From assembly GCF_016638705.1 (NCBI RefSeq), contig NZ_CP067341.1:2793501-2857500 (forward strand): a stretch of DNA of 64,000 nt, written 5' to 3'. This DNA is from Lysinibacillus agricola. Its GTDB lineage: Bacteria > Bacillota > Bacilli > Bacillales_A > Planococcaceae. The notes beneath the pieces were generated by a model. That model made no database searches. It was not told the origin of the DNA and worked only from the letters and a program-made list of their open reading frames with translations. A program made the translations under genes and the position numbers. Shown here piece by piece: positions 27,391 to 36,607 of this stretch (the stretch's first letter is position 1; every line of letters starts with the position of its first letter).

Positions 27391-27427
27391 GAAGCAAGAA
27401 GTGATTGCTAAAGTTCCAAAAGCGACT
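27391..27427 (+). pseudogene. Short N-terminal remnant of an aldehyde dehydrogenase gene
   Basis: This segment differs at about six positions from 18954-18990, which encodes QEVIAKAPKAT near the start of the intact aldehyde dehydrogenase. It lies directly after the permease gene. With the C-terminal remnant at 24.1-24.4 kb it shows that pieces of that gene bracket the dehydrogenase/permease pair. The match is short but colinear. Confidence 0.55.
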
Positions 27428-27489
27428 GCAATCGTACTGACAATAAGTCAATTTCATAATTGAACAATCAACATTAAAATCCGAACAAG

Positions 27490-27615
27490 GTTGATTTCCG
27501 CTCCAGGCGAAAGCTTTCCGTGGGCACGGCTTCAATCTCCTCGTCACTGCGGGAACAGCGCGGCTTTCAGCTCGCGCTGTTCCCGCAGGAGTCGCCGCCT
27601 TACGCTCCAATCAAC
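27490..27615. repeat. GC-rich palindromic intergenic repeat
   Basis: A 126-bp GC-rich island in AT-rich surroundings, bounded by GTTGATT and AATCAAC, with a central hairpin GGGAACAGCGCG/CGCGCTGTTCCC. Similar repeats with TTGATTTCCGCT...CTCCAATCAAC ends are scattered between genes in many Bacillales. No protein is encoded. Confidence 0.7.
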
Positions 27616-27756
27616 GAGAGTATTACACTATAGTGACGAACAATGAATTAATTCAATATACGAATCTCTCGTTTTTATAACTAGAATAAGTAATTATGAA
27701 ATTGATTCAAATGAAAAAAGTTATAAATAACGAATTAAAAGGATGAGAATAGAACG

Positions 27757-28875
27757 ATGAAGGTTAAACAAGTAGATTTATTTGCAATTGAATTGCAGCT
27801 GAATAATCCGTTTGTAGTTAGTTATGGCGGATATAATAGTATTCAATCTATCATTGTTAAAATTACAACTGATAATGGATTTGTTGGTTATGGTGAGGCA
27901 GTACCTGATAGTTATGTAACTGGGGAAACATTAGAAAGTACGTATAATATTCTAGCTCATACGTTAGCGCCCATTATTATTGATGAGAATCCCCTTAATA
28001 TTGAGTAGATTCACGACCTTATGGACGAGACAATTTTTGGTGTTTCAACCGCAAAAGCTGCAATTGATATTGCTTGTTATGATGTGGCAGGAAAAAGTGC
28101 AGGTTTACCAGTGTATATGTTAATTGGTGGTCGTTATCGTGAAAGTATGCCAATTACCCATGTTTTAAGTATTGATACACCAGAAAATATGGCGGATGAG
28201 GCTGCACAATGTGTAGAAGCTGGATATCGTTCTTTAAAGTTAAAAGTTGGTACAGAGCCATTAGAAGATGTTAAAAAAATCAAAGCAGTTCGTGAGCGAG
28301 TTGCGGAAGACATTGCCATTCGAGTTGATGTGAATCAAGGTTGGAAAAATAGTGCGACAGCCCTACAAATCCTTGATAAATTAGCAGGTCTCTCTATCGA
28401 TTGGATTGAGCAACCTGTAACAGCAATTGATAGCGATGGAATGGTTGAAATTAAAAGCAAATCGACTATACCAATGATGATAGATGAAGGTCTGCATAGT
28501 AGTGTAGAGATGCGCCAAATCATTTCGAAGCGAGCAGCTGATAAAGTGAATATCAAATTAATGAAATGTGGTGGTATATATCCTGCAGTAAAATTAGCTC
28601 ATATGGCAGAAATGGCAGGAATCGAATGTCAAATTGGATCAATGGTAGAGTCATCAATTGGATCTGCAGCAGGATTTCATGTTGCATTTTCAAAGAAGAT
28701 CATAACAAGTGCCGAACTAACAGGACCATTAAAATTTGAAAAAGATGTTGGTAATTTACAATACGACATTCCGATTATTAAGCTTAATGAACGACCTGGA
28801 TTAGGCATTGATGTAAATGAAGATATTTTACAAGAGCTAACAGTATATTCTGAAAGCATTAGAAGAAAAAGTTAA
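27757..28875 (+). pseudogene. Enolase-superfamily amino-acid racemase/epimerase, interrupted by one amber codon
   Basis: Residues 1-83 and the following 289 codons are in one frame, separated only by TAG at 28006-28008. The full protein of about 372 aa is of normal length for the muconate-lactonising/dipeptide-epimerase/N-succinylamino-acid-racemase group. The catalytic parts all lie after the stop and are intact: LKLKVG (KxK base), metal ligands in RVDVNQ, WIEQP and MIDE, and the second Lys in NIKLMKCGG. One base change (for example AAG to TAG) explains the stop. Downstream genes encode an M20 deacylase and a GNAT, which favours an N-acylamino-acid racemase over a dipeptide epimerase. Confidence 0.8.
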
Positions 28876-28932
28876 TTTAGACATTCATCTACTTAAATAA
28901 ATGTATATTATTGATTAATTAAGGAGCTAATA

Positions 28933-30068
28933 ATGAGGAATTTAAACCCAATCGATTTTATTAGTGACAATCAAGGAGATATTATCCAGACATATCGTGA
29001 CTTACACGCTCTTGCAGAACCTAGTTGGGGAGAAAAGGAAACTTCAGCTTATTTGATTGCAAAGCTTCAAGCGGCTGGATTTACTGTACAAACTTTTTCA
29101 GGACATTACGGATTCATTGCAGAAATTGAAGGTAAAACAAGTAATGTTGTTGGACTAAGGGCAGATATGGACGCTCTTGTTCAAGAAGTTGATCATGTTG
29201 TTCGTGCAAACCATTCTTGCGGACATGATGCTCACAGCACAATGGTGTTACATACAGCGTTAGCATTAAAACAAGCTGGGATTCGTCCAGAAAAAACGAT
29301 TCGATTCATTTTTCAACCAGCCGAGGAAACTGGAGAAGGTGCTAAGCGGTTTATAGAAGCTGGGATTTTGAATGATATTGAGATGTTATTTGGCATCCAT
29401 TTACGTCCAACTGTCGAAGTTCCTTATGGAAAAGCTGCTCCAGCTATTGTCCATGGTGCCTCTGTAACTACGGTTGGTGTTATTTATGGCTTGCAGGCGC
29501 ATGCAGCACGTCCAGAGAATGGAAGTAATGTGATTGAGGCTGCGTCTTTATTAATCCAAGTGTTGCAAGGGATTAGACTTCAAGTATGTTGTTCTTTTTC
29601 TGTTAAAATGACACAGCTTCATTCAGGGGAAAGTGCAAATACTATTCCAGGAAAAGCTTCATTTACGTTAGATTTACATGCTCAATCAAATGAAGGTATG
29701 GCTGAGTTGCAAGAGAAAACAGCGAAAGTTCTTGAATCAGTAGGGAATTTAACGAATACTCAAATTAATTATGAATTTCAAGGGTTTGTACCCGCAGCTG
29801 CACTCAATGAGAAGATGATTGAAATAGCAAAAAATCCATTGCGGATATATGTGGACCTGAACATCTCGTAGAACCTTGTATTACACGTGGAGGAGAGGAT
29901 TTCCACTTCTATACAATGAAGCATCCGCATATTGCTGCAACGATGATTGGATTAGGGTGTGGTTTAGAGCCAGGCTTACATCATCCACAAATGTCTTTTC
30001 AAATTGATGCACTCAATTACGGTACAAAAATTTTAACAGTATGTTTATTAAATGCTGCAAAAATATAA
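28933..30068 (+). pseudogene. M20-family amidohydrolase, frameshifted near the 3' end
   Basis: The first 300 or so residues carry M20 motifs: GLRADMDALVQE, the metal-binding HSCGHDAHSTM, FIFQPAEETGEGA and FGIHLRP. At about 29840 the frame shifts. The other frame continues CGPEHLVEPCITRGGEDFHFYTMKHPHIAATMIGLGCGLEPG with the C-terminal metal-ligand region, and ends at 30068. A single indel restores a protein of about 375 aa. As neighbour of a racemase and an acyltransferase gene, it would be the N-acyl-L-amino-acid deacylase. Confidence 0.85.
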
Positions 30069-30095
30069 ATTGAAAAGAGAAAGGAAAACTAGTAT

Positions 30096-30638
30096 ATGGG
30101 TCAGTTCGAAAACCTTTCATTTACAATCCGCCCTATCCATGATGTGAAGGAGTTTTTTGAGGTAAGTGAATTAGAAAAAATCATTTGGGAATCAGATGAT
30201 CCGGTTCCCGTTGCCCATGCAGTTACATCGGTAGATAATGGTGGAATGATAATTGGAGCATTTTTAGACGATAAAATTATTGGATTTCAATATAGCTTTG
30301 CTGGCTTTAATGGAATCAATACTTATTTATGTTCCTATTTACTTGGGGTTCATCCAGAATATCGCATCAGTGGAATTGGTGAACAATTAAAACTTGCTCA
30401 GTGTAAAGAAGCTTTAAAAATTGGTTATGATTTAGTTACTTGGACGTATGATCCATTAGAAACAGTGAATGCCAATTTAAATATTAAAAAGCTTGGGGGA
30501 GTTTGCTCTACTTATATTGAGAACTATTATGGATAAATGGAAGATAATCTCAATTCTGGTATTCCGTCTGATCGCTTTTATGTTGACTGGTGGATTCAAA
30601 GTGATCACGTAAAAGATAAAGTTGATAGAGTTTATTGA
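30096..30638 (+). pseudogene. GNAT-family acyltransferase with premature ochre codon
   Basis: The 146-aa frame (IIGAFLDDKIIGFQYSFAGF, LGVHPEYRISGIGEQLKLAQ with a partial acetyl-CoA loop) stops at TAA 30534-30536. The same frame goes on for 33 more codons (MEDNLNSGIPSDRFYVDWWI) to TGA at 30638. This tail belongs to the predicted-acyltransferase group COG3375, where the sequence is normally YGEM-D-NxGxPSDR; GAA to TAA explains the stop. In Bacillales, relatives transfer succinyl groups to D-amino acids next to a racemase and a deacylase. The gene is also followed at once by an unrelated recombinase fragment. Confidence 0.8.
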
Positions 30639-30639
30639 A

Positions 30640-30880
30640 GTGTTCGTAAATCAACGTTTTCTTTATTTTGCTGTAACATCAATGTTGCAAAAGTATGCCG
30701 TATGTGATGTAGCGTGAAGCGGGTAGGTGGGAGGCCTGCTTTTTTCAACATATCTTTAAAAATGACATGCAAACCCCGCGAATCTAATGCTTTACGATTT
30801 TTATTTAGGAAAACAGGTTCAGATGGATAAATTTGATATGTTCTTAAAGAAGCTTTATAGGATGCCAGAAGCGGAATTAA
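30640..30880 (-). pseudogene. Tyrosine recombinase (XerC/phage-integrase type) fragment
   Basis: The minus strand reads PVFLNKNRKALDSRGLHVIF, KAGLPPTRFTLHHIRHTFATLM and ends NVDLRTLQ. LHHIRHTFAT is the conserved H-x-x-R box of tyrosine recombinases. The preceding catalytic Arg/Lys region and the downstream H/W and Tyr residues are missing, so only about 75 residues remain. It is sandwiched between the acyltransferase pseudogene and a tnsA fragment. Confidence 0.75.
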
Positions 30881-31279
30881 GTGGGGATGAAGGGGCAATA
30901 TCCTTTTGAGATTGAACGTGAGTATTGGCATCGAAAAGAAATTGTTTGGGGCATTGTAACAGAAGAAGAAATACCTAAAACAATGGCAAGAAACATCAGT
31001 TATATCCACGATTATTATGACATTCGAGATTATGATGTGTTTCGTGAAATTAATGTACAGTATATTGAAGATTTATCGATTTCTTTAATGCAAAGACTAT
31101 TAGGCACTAATGAAAGCATCCGTAAAATCACAAATGAATTTGATAGAGACACGCATTTACCTTTTGGAAGTGCTGTAACGTTGTTTTATCATTTATTATC
31201 TCGGAAAATCATCATCATAGATATGATTGAACCTTTAAATTTGGAAAAGCCAATCACCATCAATGGGAACAAATTTTAA
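30881..31279 (+). pseudogene. C-terminal part of a TnsA-like transposase endonuclease subunit
   Basis: The frame reads FEIEREYWHRKEIVWGIVTEEEIPKTMARNISYIHDYYD, which lines up with the E-R-YW-x-K-x-I-W-x-I-TDKEI end of the TnsA nuclease domain, and continues into the helical C-terminal domain (SAVTLFYHLLSRKIIIIDM). It ends naturally at 31279. About 150 N-terminal residues including the catalytic Glu/Asp are missing. No tnsB or tnsC follows. It is a relic of a Tn7-like transposon. Confidence 0.75.
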
Positions 31280-31840
31280 CATAACATTTATGCAGTATTT
31301 ATTACTTGGCACATGAATTAAAAAATTGTCATACTATTAATAGTCGTGTGACTAAAAAGATAGGATAATTATTGACTTCTTAGGATTTTTACATGATATA
31401 TTATTTTTAATTAAATTTGTTTAGGAGTAACTACGGTGAAACGTACAATTAATGATAGAGGTCTTTTATATATTTATTCTGACAGCCCATGTGGAGTACA
31501 TAGTATTGATAGAGAAGAAATAGTCTCATATTAAAGGCTTAGGAGGTTTTTGAGTAAAAATTGAAGTGTGTTATGTGTTCCCTCAGACTAATTATTTTGG
31601 GGGAAGTTTGCTTTAGGGGGCCGAACAAAAACGCAGAACTATGGATATTTGTGTTAAAGTTCGGGTTCTGCGCATAGGTTATTTGAGTTATAAGACAATT
31701 GGTTTTTTAGAAAATTAGATAGATTAATGATTCAAAACTTCAGGAACTAGAGGAGTTGATGATGCTTTCGAATCTCATACAGTGGTTATTCAATACTCAT
31801 TTTTATAATTATCTGCCATATTTAAATCTCTATATGAAAC
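31280..31840. other. Non-coding gap after the tnsA remnant
   Basis: The gap holds a possible 32-codon ORF starting GTG at 31436 behind AGGAGTAA, without recognisable domains, and an inverted repeat CGCAGAAC/GTTCTGCG at 31632-31672. The repeat has no T-run, so it is not a standard terminator. Nothing else is supported. Confidence 0.4.
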
Positions 31841-33292
31841 TTAAAAAATTTGTTCTGCTACCAATTCTGAAAGAGTTTTAATTCCATAGTCAATTTCATT
31901 TAAGGATGCATAAGAATAAGAAATTCTTAAATATTGATCAGAGTGAAACTCATACAAATCTCCAGGGTGAACAAGTATTTTCCGACTTAAGGCTTTAGTA
32001 AAAAGCTGGTACATGGATATACCTTCATTTAACTTAAGCCAGATGAAATATCCACCCCTAGGGATATTCCATGTACCGATGCCGGTAAAATATTTCTTTA
32101 ATGCTTCAAGAGCAACATCTCTTCGGATCTTAACATTTTTCCTCATTATATCGTTATGCTGATAATAAAGACCACTAGAGAATAGTTCTGTGGTTACATT
32201 CTGGGAGAGTGAGCTGGTTCCATAATCAGTTTGCATTTTTATATCTGCCAATCTTTCAATGACTTTTTCTGATCCAACAATCCATCCAATCCTGAGACCA
32301 GGACTTAAATTCTTCGATATTCCACCAATATATAATACAAGTCCATTGTTATCAAATGCCTTTATTGGCTGTGGAGGTTGTTCATCAAACCAAAGCTCCC
32401 TATATACATCATCCTCGATAATAGGCAAACGTTCCCTATCACACGCATCAACAAGCGTTTTTCTTCTTTCTAGTGACATGACACTCCCGGTAGGATTTTG
32501 AAAAGTAGGTATTGTAAAAAGCATTGCTCCTTTTCTCCGCCTATGTCGATCAACCAATTCTTTTATTTCTATACCTTCTTCATCCAGCTTAATTCCCGAA
32601 GGCTGCATTCCGAACGATTGAAAGGTTCTAAGAGAATATAGGTAGGATGGCTTTTCAACATATACTACTGAGTTCGTGTGCAAAAGGCCAAGGGAAATAA
32701 GCTGCAGTGCCTGCAAAACACCAGAGGTAATCAAAACAGAGGATGGATCAGCTTCTATTCCTATTGTTTTAAGGTATGTGCATACCTCTCTTCTTAGATG
32801 GATGTTTCCTTTTGGTTCTTCATAACCCAGCGATGCCATAGACTTAGACAGTTTTTTTAGTACGCCCTGAATCATTTTGTTAGGTATTAATTCAGGGGAA
32901 GGTTCGCAGGACCCCATTCGGATGATATCAGGTTGGAATTCAGCCTGATTGATCTGCTGCATTATATTTTGATTTGTTTGATGTAATCCCGAAGATATAT
33001 AGGGAAGCCAATTATGTGAATGATTAATGGACATTAATGTCCATGTATTGTTTATTACTTTTGTACCTCCACCAGCATTACCGCTAATAAGGCCTTCAGC
33101 TGCCAGCTCTTCAAGGGCAGATACTACGGTACTTCTGTTTACACAGAAAATTTCAGAAAGTGTCCGCTGACTTGGCAATTTGAAACCAACTGGCCATTCT
33201 CCAGTTGCTATTTTATCTTTTATGAAGTTAACAATCTGTATATTCAATCGATAAGGACTATTTCTATCAGGTCTCCAGTTGATATCCAACAT
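31841..33292 (-). CDS. MocR-type regulator: GntR helix-turn-helix fused to an aminotransferase fold
   Basis: The 483-aa product has an N-terminal GntR winged helix (LPSQRTLSEIFCVNRSTVVSALEELAAEGLI) and a PLP-fold I domain from about residue 115, with the cofactor Lys in IGGISKNLSPGLRIGWIVG. MocR proteins sense PLP or an amino acid and usually control the adjacent gene. Here the divergent neighbours are an ornithine-cyclodeaminase homologue and a PhzF homologue, with a GGTTG palindrome in between. It is likely their regulator. Confidence 0.93.
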   Translation of the reverse strand: MLDINWRPDRNSPYRLNIQIVNFIKDKIATGEWPVGFKLPSQRTLSEIFCVNRSTVVSALEELAAEGLISGNAGGGTKVINNTWTLMSINHSHNWLPYISSGLHQTNQNIMQQINQAEFQPDIIRMGSCEPSPELIPNKMIQGVLKKLSKSMASLGYEEPKGNIHLRREVCTYLKTIGIEADPSSVLITSGVLQALQLISLGLLHTNSVVYVEKPSYLYSLRTFQSFGMQPSGIKLDEEGIEIKELVDRHRRRKGAMLFTIPTFQNPTGSVMSLERRKTLVDACDRERLPIIEDDVYRELWFDEQPPQPIKAFDNNGLVLYIGGISKNLSPGLRIGWIVGSEKVIERLADIKMQTDYGTSSLSQNVTTELFSSGLYYQHNDIMRKNVKIRRDVALEALKKYFTGIGTWNIPRGGYFIWLKLNEGISMYQLFTKALSRKILVHPGDLYEFHSDQYLRISYSYASLNEIDYGIKTLSELVAEQIF

Positions 33293-33330
33293 AAAATTCC
33301 TCCAAAATCATAGTACTTTTACAATATCAT

Positions 33331-33363
33331 TTGGTTGGTTAAATAACAACCAAGAATGGTTGG
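33331..33363. promoter_or_regulatory. Probable MocR operator
   Basis: TTGGTTG (33331) and CAACCAA (33347) form an inverted repeat, and a third half-site TGGTTGG follows at 33357. It lies between the divergent mocR-type gene and the ornithine-cyclodeaminase-like gene. Several copies of one half-site in both orientations are typical of MocR targets. Confidence 0.6.
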
Positions 33364-33432
33364 AGACTTTTTTTTGTTGTTCAAATACAATTACATTAAC
33401 AGATATTAAAGTTTTAAAGGAGAATGATAACT

Positions 33433-34479
33433 ATGGTACCAATAAGAATTCTAAGTGATAATGATGTTAAGAACATTCTTGATATCAAGAATACAGTAGC
33501 ATGTGTAGAAAAAGCCTATGCGCTTAAAGCCAACAATCAGGTGAGACTATTCCCCATGGTATCTGAGGTGATTTTTGAGGGTAGGGCAGAAATGGATATT
33601 AAATCAGGGATGCTTAATGAAGAAGATGTGTTTGGATTAAAACTCGTTTCATGGTTTGGTGATAATAAAAATCAAGGGCTTCCAGCTATAACTGGGCTGA
33701 CTATGTTATTTGATTTGAAGAATGGGTTTCCTAAGGCAATGATCAACGCAAGTTATTTGACAGGAATGCGTACTGGAGCAGCAGGTTCAATAGGCGTGAA
33801 ACACCTGTCAAAACAAGATTCAAAAACACTAATGATTGTAGGTACAGGAGTTCAGGCGATTTTTCAAATAGCAGCCACTCTATCTCAAGTTCAGACAATC
33901 AACAAGGTATATATATATGACCCCGTAAAATATGAAAATGCATCAAAATTCCAGTATTCAATAAAGACGGAACTAGATAAAATCATAAATGATATCAACG
34001 ATACTTATAATAAGAGCTGGAAACAAAGAATTGAGTCAGTTCAGTTTGTAGCTGTAGAAACTCCAGTGAAAGCTTTGGAAGAAACCGATGCAGTAATTAC
34101 GATAACGCCTTCGCGAAAACCACTGATTTTTAAGGAGTGGATTAAGCCAGGCATACATTTCAGCTGTGTGGGGGCAGACATGACTGGAAAACAGGAAATA
34201 GATGAAAAGATCTTTGAGGTAGCTTCTGTATATGTAGATGATATTACACAAGCATCGACAGTCGGAGAAACACAAAGTGCTATAAGGGCTGGTATATTAG
34301 GCAAAAACAATTTGACTGAAATCGGACAATTCATACTTGGAAATGCGAAAGGACGTACAAGTGATGAAGAAATTACGATTTTTGATAGTACTGGCATAGC
34401 ATTGCAGGATCTTGCAGTTTCAAAATATATTGTATCAAAAGCAGAAGAAATGAATGTTGGGACAATCGTGCAAATATAA
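33433..34479 (+). CDS. Ornithine cyclodeaminase/mu-crystallin family protein
   Basis: The 348-aa product has the family's N-terminal half (MDIKSGMLNEEDVFGLKLVSWFGDN), the Rossmann nucleotide motif LMIVGTGVQAIFQIAA and CVGADMTGKQEID near the C terminus. Members include ornithine cyclodeaminase, alanine dehydrogenase and imino-acid reductases, and sequence does not separate these. The ATG at 33433 has a better distance to AAAGGAG than the one at 33424. The gene is followed after 30 bp by a PhzF homologue and is under a divergent MocR regulator. Confidence 0.85.
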   Translation: MVPIRILSDNDVKNILDIKNTVACVEKAYALKANNQVRLFPMVSEVIFEGRAEMDIKSGMLNEEDVFGLKLVSWFGDNKNQGLPAITGLTMLFDLKNGFPKAMINASYLTGMRTGAAGSIGVKHLSKQDSKTLMIVGTGVQAIFQIAATLSQVQTINKVYIYDPVKYENASKFQYSIKTELDKIINDINDTYNKSWKQRIESVQFVAVETPVKALEETDAVITITPSRKPLIFKEWIKPGIHFSCVGADMTGKQEIDEKIFEVASVYVDDITQASTVGETQSAIRAGILGKNNLTEIGQFILGNAKGRTSDEEITIFDSTGIALQDLAVSKYIVSKAEEMNVGTIVQI

Positions 34480-34509
34480 AATCGATATACAATTTGGAGG
34501 GATCATATT

Positions 34510-35379
34510 ATGAAGTTAAAAGTTTATACATTAAATTCATTTGCAAAATCCATTGAGGGAGGGAACCCTGCTGGAGTGGTACTTAGCGCTGATTATCTAT
34601 CAGATGAGGACATGAAAAAAATAGCAGGTATCATCGGTTTTAGTGAGACTGCTTTTGTCATGAAGTCAGACCTTGCTGACTTCAAGGTTAGATTCTTTAC
34701 ACCTAATGAAGAGGTTGATCTTTGTGGCCATGCAACGATAGCAGCGTTCTATACACTTTCAAGCCAAGGATATATTAAACCAGGAAAATATTCTCAAGAA
34801 ACAAAGGCTGGAATTTTAAATGTAGAAGTAATGGAAGACCTATCAATTATGATGGATCAAAATGCTCCAAGCTATTATGAAATAATAGACAAGGAGGAAA
34901 TTGCAGATTCCTTAAATATTACTATAGATGAAATGTTAGGGGATCTACCAGTGCAAATTGTATCTACTGGCCTTAGGGATATACTTGTACCGATTAGAAA
35001 CTTAGATATATTAAATTCTATAAAGCCAGATTTTGAAAAAGTAACAAATATCAGCAGTAAATATAATACCATTGGTTATCATATTTTTACCCTTGAATCA
35101 CTAAAGGGTTCAAATGCTCACTGTAGAAATTTGGCACCTTTATATGGAATTCCAGAAGAATCTGCAACTGGTACATCCAATGGTGCCCTTTCATGTTATC
35201 TATATAAATATGGTAAAATCAAACCTGAACATGTTATTAATATATCTGTTGAGCAAGGTTACTCTATGAAAAAACCTTCAGAAATAGTTATAGCCTTAAC
35301 CACTCAAGGGAAAGAAATTATTGAGGTAAAGGTGGGCGGAAAAGCATTGAATTTGTCTGAAACAGAGGTTGAAATATAA
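34510..35379 (+). CDS. PhzF-family isomerase/epimerase
   Basis: The 289-aa product has the diaminopimelate-epimerase-like twin domains of the PhzF family: NPAGVVL near residue 21, the probable catalytic Glu in GFSETAFV (about 47), DLCGHATIAAF, and ESATGTSNGALSCYL near residue 220. It is the second gene of the MocR-controlled pair. With an imino-acid-reductase-type neighbour, an amino-acid interconversion route is likely, but the substrate is not known. Confidence 0.9.
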   Translation: MKLKVYTLNSFAKSIEGGNPAGVVLSADYLSDEDMKKIAGIIGFSETAFVMKSDLADFKVRFFTPNEEVDLCGHATIAAFYTLSSQGYIKPGKYSQETKAGILNVEVMEDLSIMMDQNAPSYYEIIDKEEIADSLNITIDEMLGDLPVQIVSTGLRDILVPIRNLDILNSIKPDFEKVTNISSKYNTIGYHIFTLESLKGSNAHCRNLAPLYGIPEESATGTSNGALSCYLYKYGKIKPEHVINISVEQGYSMKKPSEIVIALTTQGKEIIEVKVGGKALNLSETEVEI

Positions 35380-35417
35380 TTGTAGAATATAAATTGAAAT
35401 AATAAGATAGCCGGATT
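35367..35417. repeat. Left copy of a direct repeat flanking the phosphotransferase gene
   Basis: This 51-bp segment, which covers the last codons of the phzF-like gene, recurs at 36608-36669 with one 11-bp insertion and otherwise nearly identical sequence (GGTTGAAATATAATTGTAG... to GATAGCCGGATT). The phosphotransferase gene lies between the copies. Confidence 0.85.
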
Positions 35418-35469
35418 TTGTTAGAGATTGTGAAGAAGATAAACGGTACAGAAATGGGTTTTTTTTCGA

Positions 35470-36351
35470 ATGGATATGTTGCAACAAGTAATAGATAAAT
35501 TTAAGTTGAATGTGTTAGCAGTCGAGAACGTTCCTGAGTCTTTTAGTTCTACTGTATATAAAATTAAGCTAATTGATCATCGTACGGTATATATAAAAAT
35601 TCCTTATTCAAAAGTAAAACTTGAACGTGAGTATACTGTACTTAAACGATTACGCAATGAGCTACCTGTACCAAAAATGTTAGACTATTGGGAAGGTAAT
35701 GAGGATGTTACTGGTGCTTTATTATTATCCGAAATCTACGGTGTGCCGATTACAGAGAAGGTGGATACAGCTTTAGCTTATGATATCGGAGTACACCACG
35801 CAAGGCTGCATGCAATCATTCCAAATGAGCAGGATTTCAAAAGTTCCGTTTCCAATGTATATGGTCAATGGTCTGAGTTTATTAAGCGACAATTTTATTC
35901 CTTTGCAGAAGATGTAAAAGAAGTGATTGATCCTCGTTTATACGAACAATCATTGAAGCATTTTGAACGTCAACTGAAATTACTTCCATCTCCAGACGGA
36001 CCTAGTTTTATACATATGGATTTTCGACCAGGTAATATTTTAGTTCATGAAAATCATGTAGCCGGCATCATTGATTTTGAAAGTGTCCGAATTGGCGCAA
36101 CCGAAATGGACTTTACAAAAATTAATCGTGAGATTTTCATGAAATATCCTGGAACAAGGGATGCGTATCACAAAGGCTATGAGTCCATTCGTCCACTTAT
36201 TGATTTACAAGAAGTTTTACCGTTTTATAGCTTTACCGATGCGTTTAATGCAATTGGTTGGTGTAAAAGAAGAGGTATCGAAAAACATCAAACTTTTTTA
36301 CAGGAGAATTTAGCCTATTTAAACGTTTTTTTACGAACGAAGGATAGTTGA
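35470..36351 (+). CDS. Aminoglycoside-phosphotransferase-fold kinase (APH family)
   Basis: The 293-aa product has the APH fold: an ATP-binding N lobe, the catalytic loop FIHMDFRPGNILV (about residues 180-192) and the metal-binding IIDFES (about 200-205). It is of the size of generic APH/choline-kinase proteins acting on small hydroxylated substrates or drugs. No clear resistance signature is visible. The start has only a poor ribosome site. The gene lies between direct repeats and is followed by transposon-end-like sequence, so it is probably acquired. Confidence 0.85.
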   Translation: MDMLQQVIDKFKLNVLAVENVPESFSSTVYKIKLIDHRTVYIKIPYSKVKLEREYTVLKRLRNELPVPKMLDYWEGNEDVTGALLLSEIYGVPITEKVDTALAYDIGVHHARLHAIIPNEQDFKSSVSNVYGQWSEFIKRQFYSFAEDVKEVIDPRLYEQSLKHFERQLKLLPSPDGPSFIHMDFRPGNILVHENHVAGIIDFESVRIGATEMDFTKINREIFMKYPGTRDAYHKGYESIRPLIDLQEVLPFYSFTDAFNAIGWCKRRGIEKHQTFLQENLAYLNVFLRTKDS

Positions 36352-36502
36352 AAGAGAATTATCAAACGTCAATAACTGAGGATTCATTTATAAAGCTTTT
36401 TCTCATATTTCATTATTCAACAATCGGGCGCGATTGCGGAAGATACGCAGGTATAAAATGATCAAACTTTTTTATAAAAATTCAATTAAAATCTGCTGGA
36501 AG

Positions 36503-36546
36503 GCATCCATTTTAATCAATCTTTTTTCTAAATGGATGCTTTTTTA
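36503..36546 (+). terminator. Hairpin/terminator after the phosphotransferase gene
   Basis: GCATCCATTT pairs with AAATGGATGC, with TTTTTT after it. Its loop contains AATCAATCTTTTTTC, a variant of the site that also lies in the loop of the hairpin at 48310-48354. Confidence 0.75.
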
Positions 36547-36578
36547 ATTGCAGGAAATGTTGGTTTGCGAGCTGTTTT

Positions 36579-36604
36579 TGATCAAACTTTTTTTCAAAGC
36601 TATA
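36579..36604 (-). repeat. Transposon-end-like sequence, right orientation
   Basis: Read on the minus strand from 36604: TATAGCTTTGAAAA, then AAAGTTTGATC. This matches the end sequences at 41167, 44160 and 48415 with the same 14-bp spacing to AAAG, although the first three bases are TAT rather than TGT. It stops 3 bp before the right direct-repeat copy. Confidence 0.5.
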
Positions 36605-36607
36605 AGT

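Noticed and set aside
28006..28008. UAG as a pyrrolysine codon
   Set aside because: No pyl genes are seen, the host group does not use pyrrolysine, and neighbouring genes are also broken.
30881..31009. Extension of the recombinase fragment through the tnsA region
   Set aside because: The minus-strand frame there (FRYFFFCYNAPNNFF) is antisense to the TnsA-like coding sequence and has no recombinase features.
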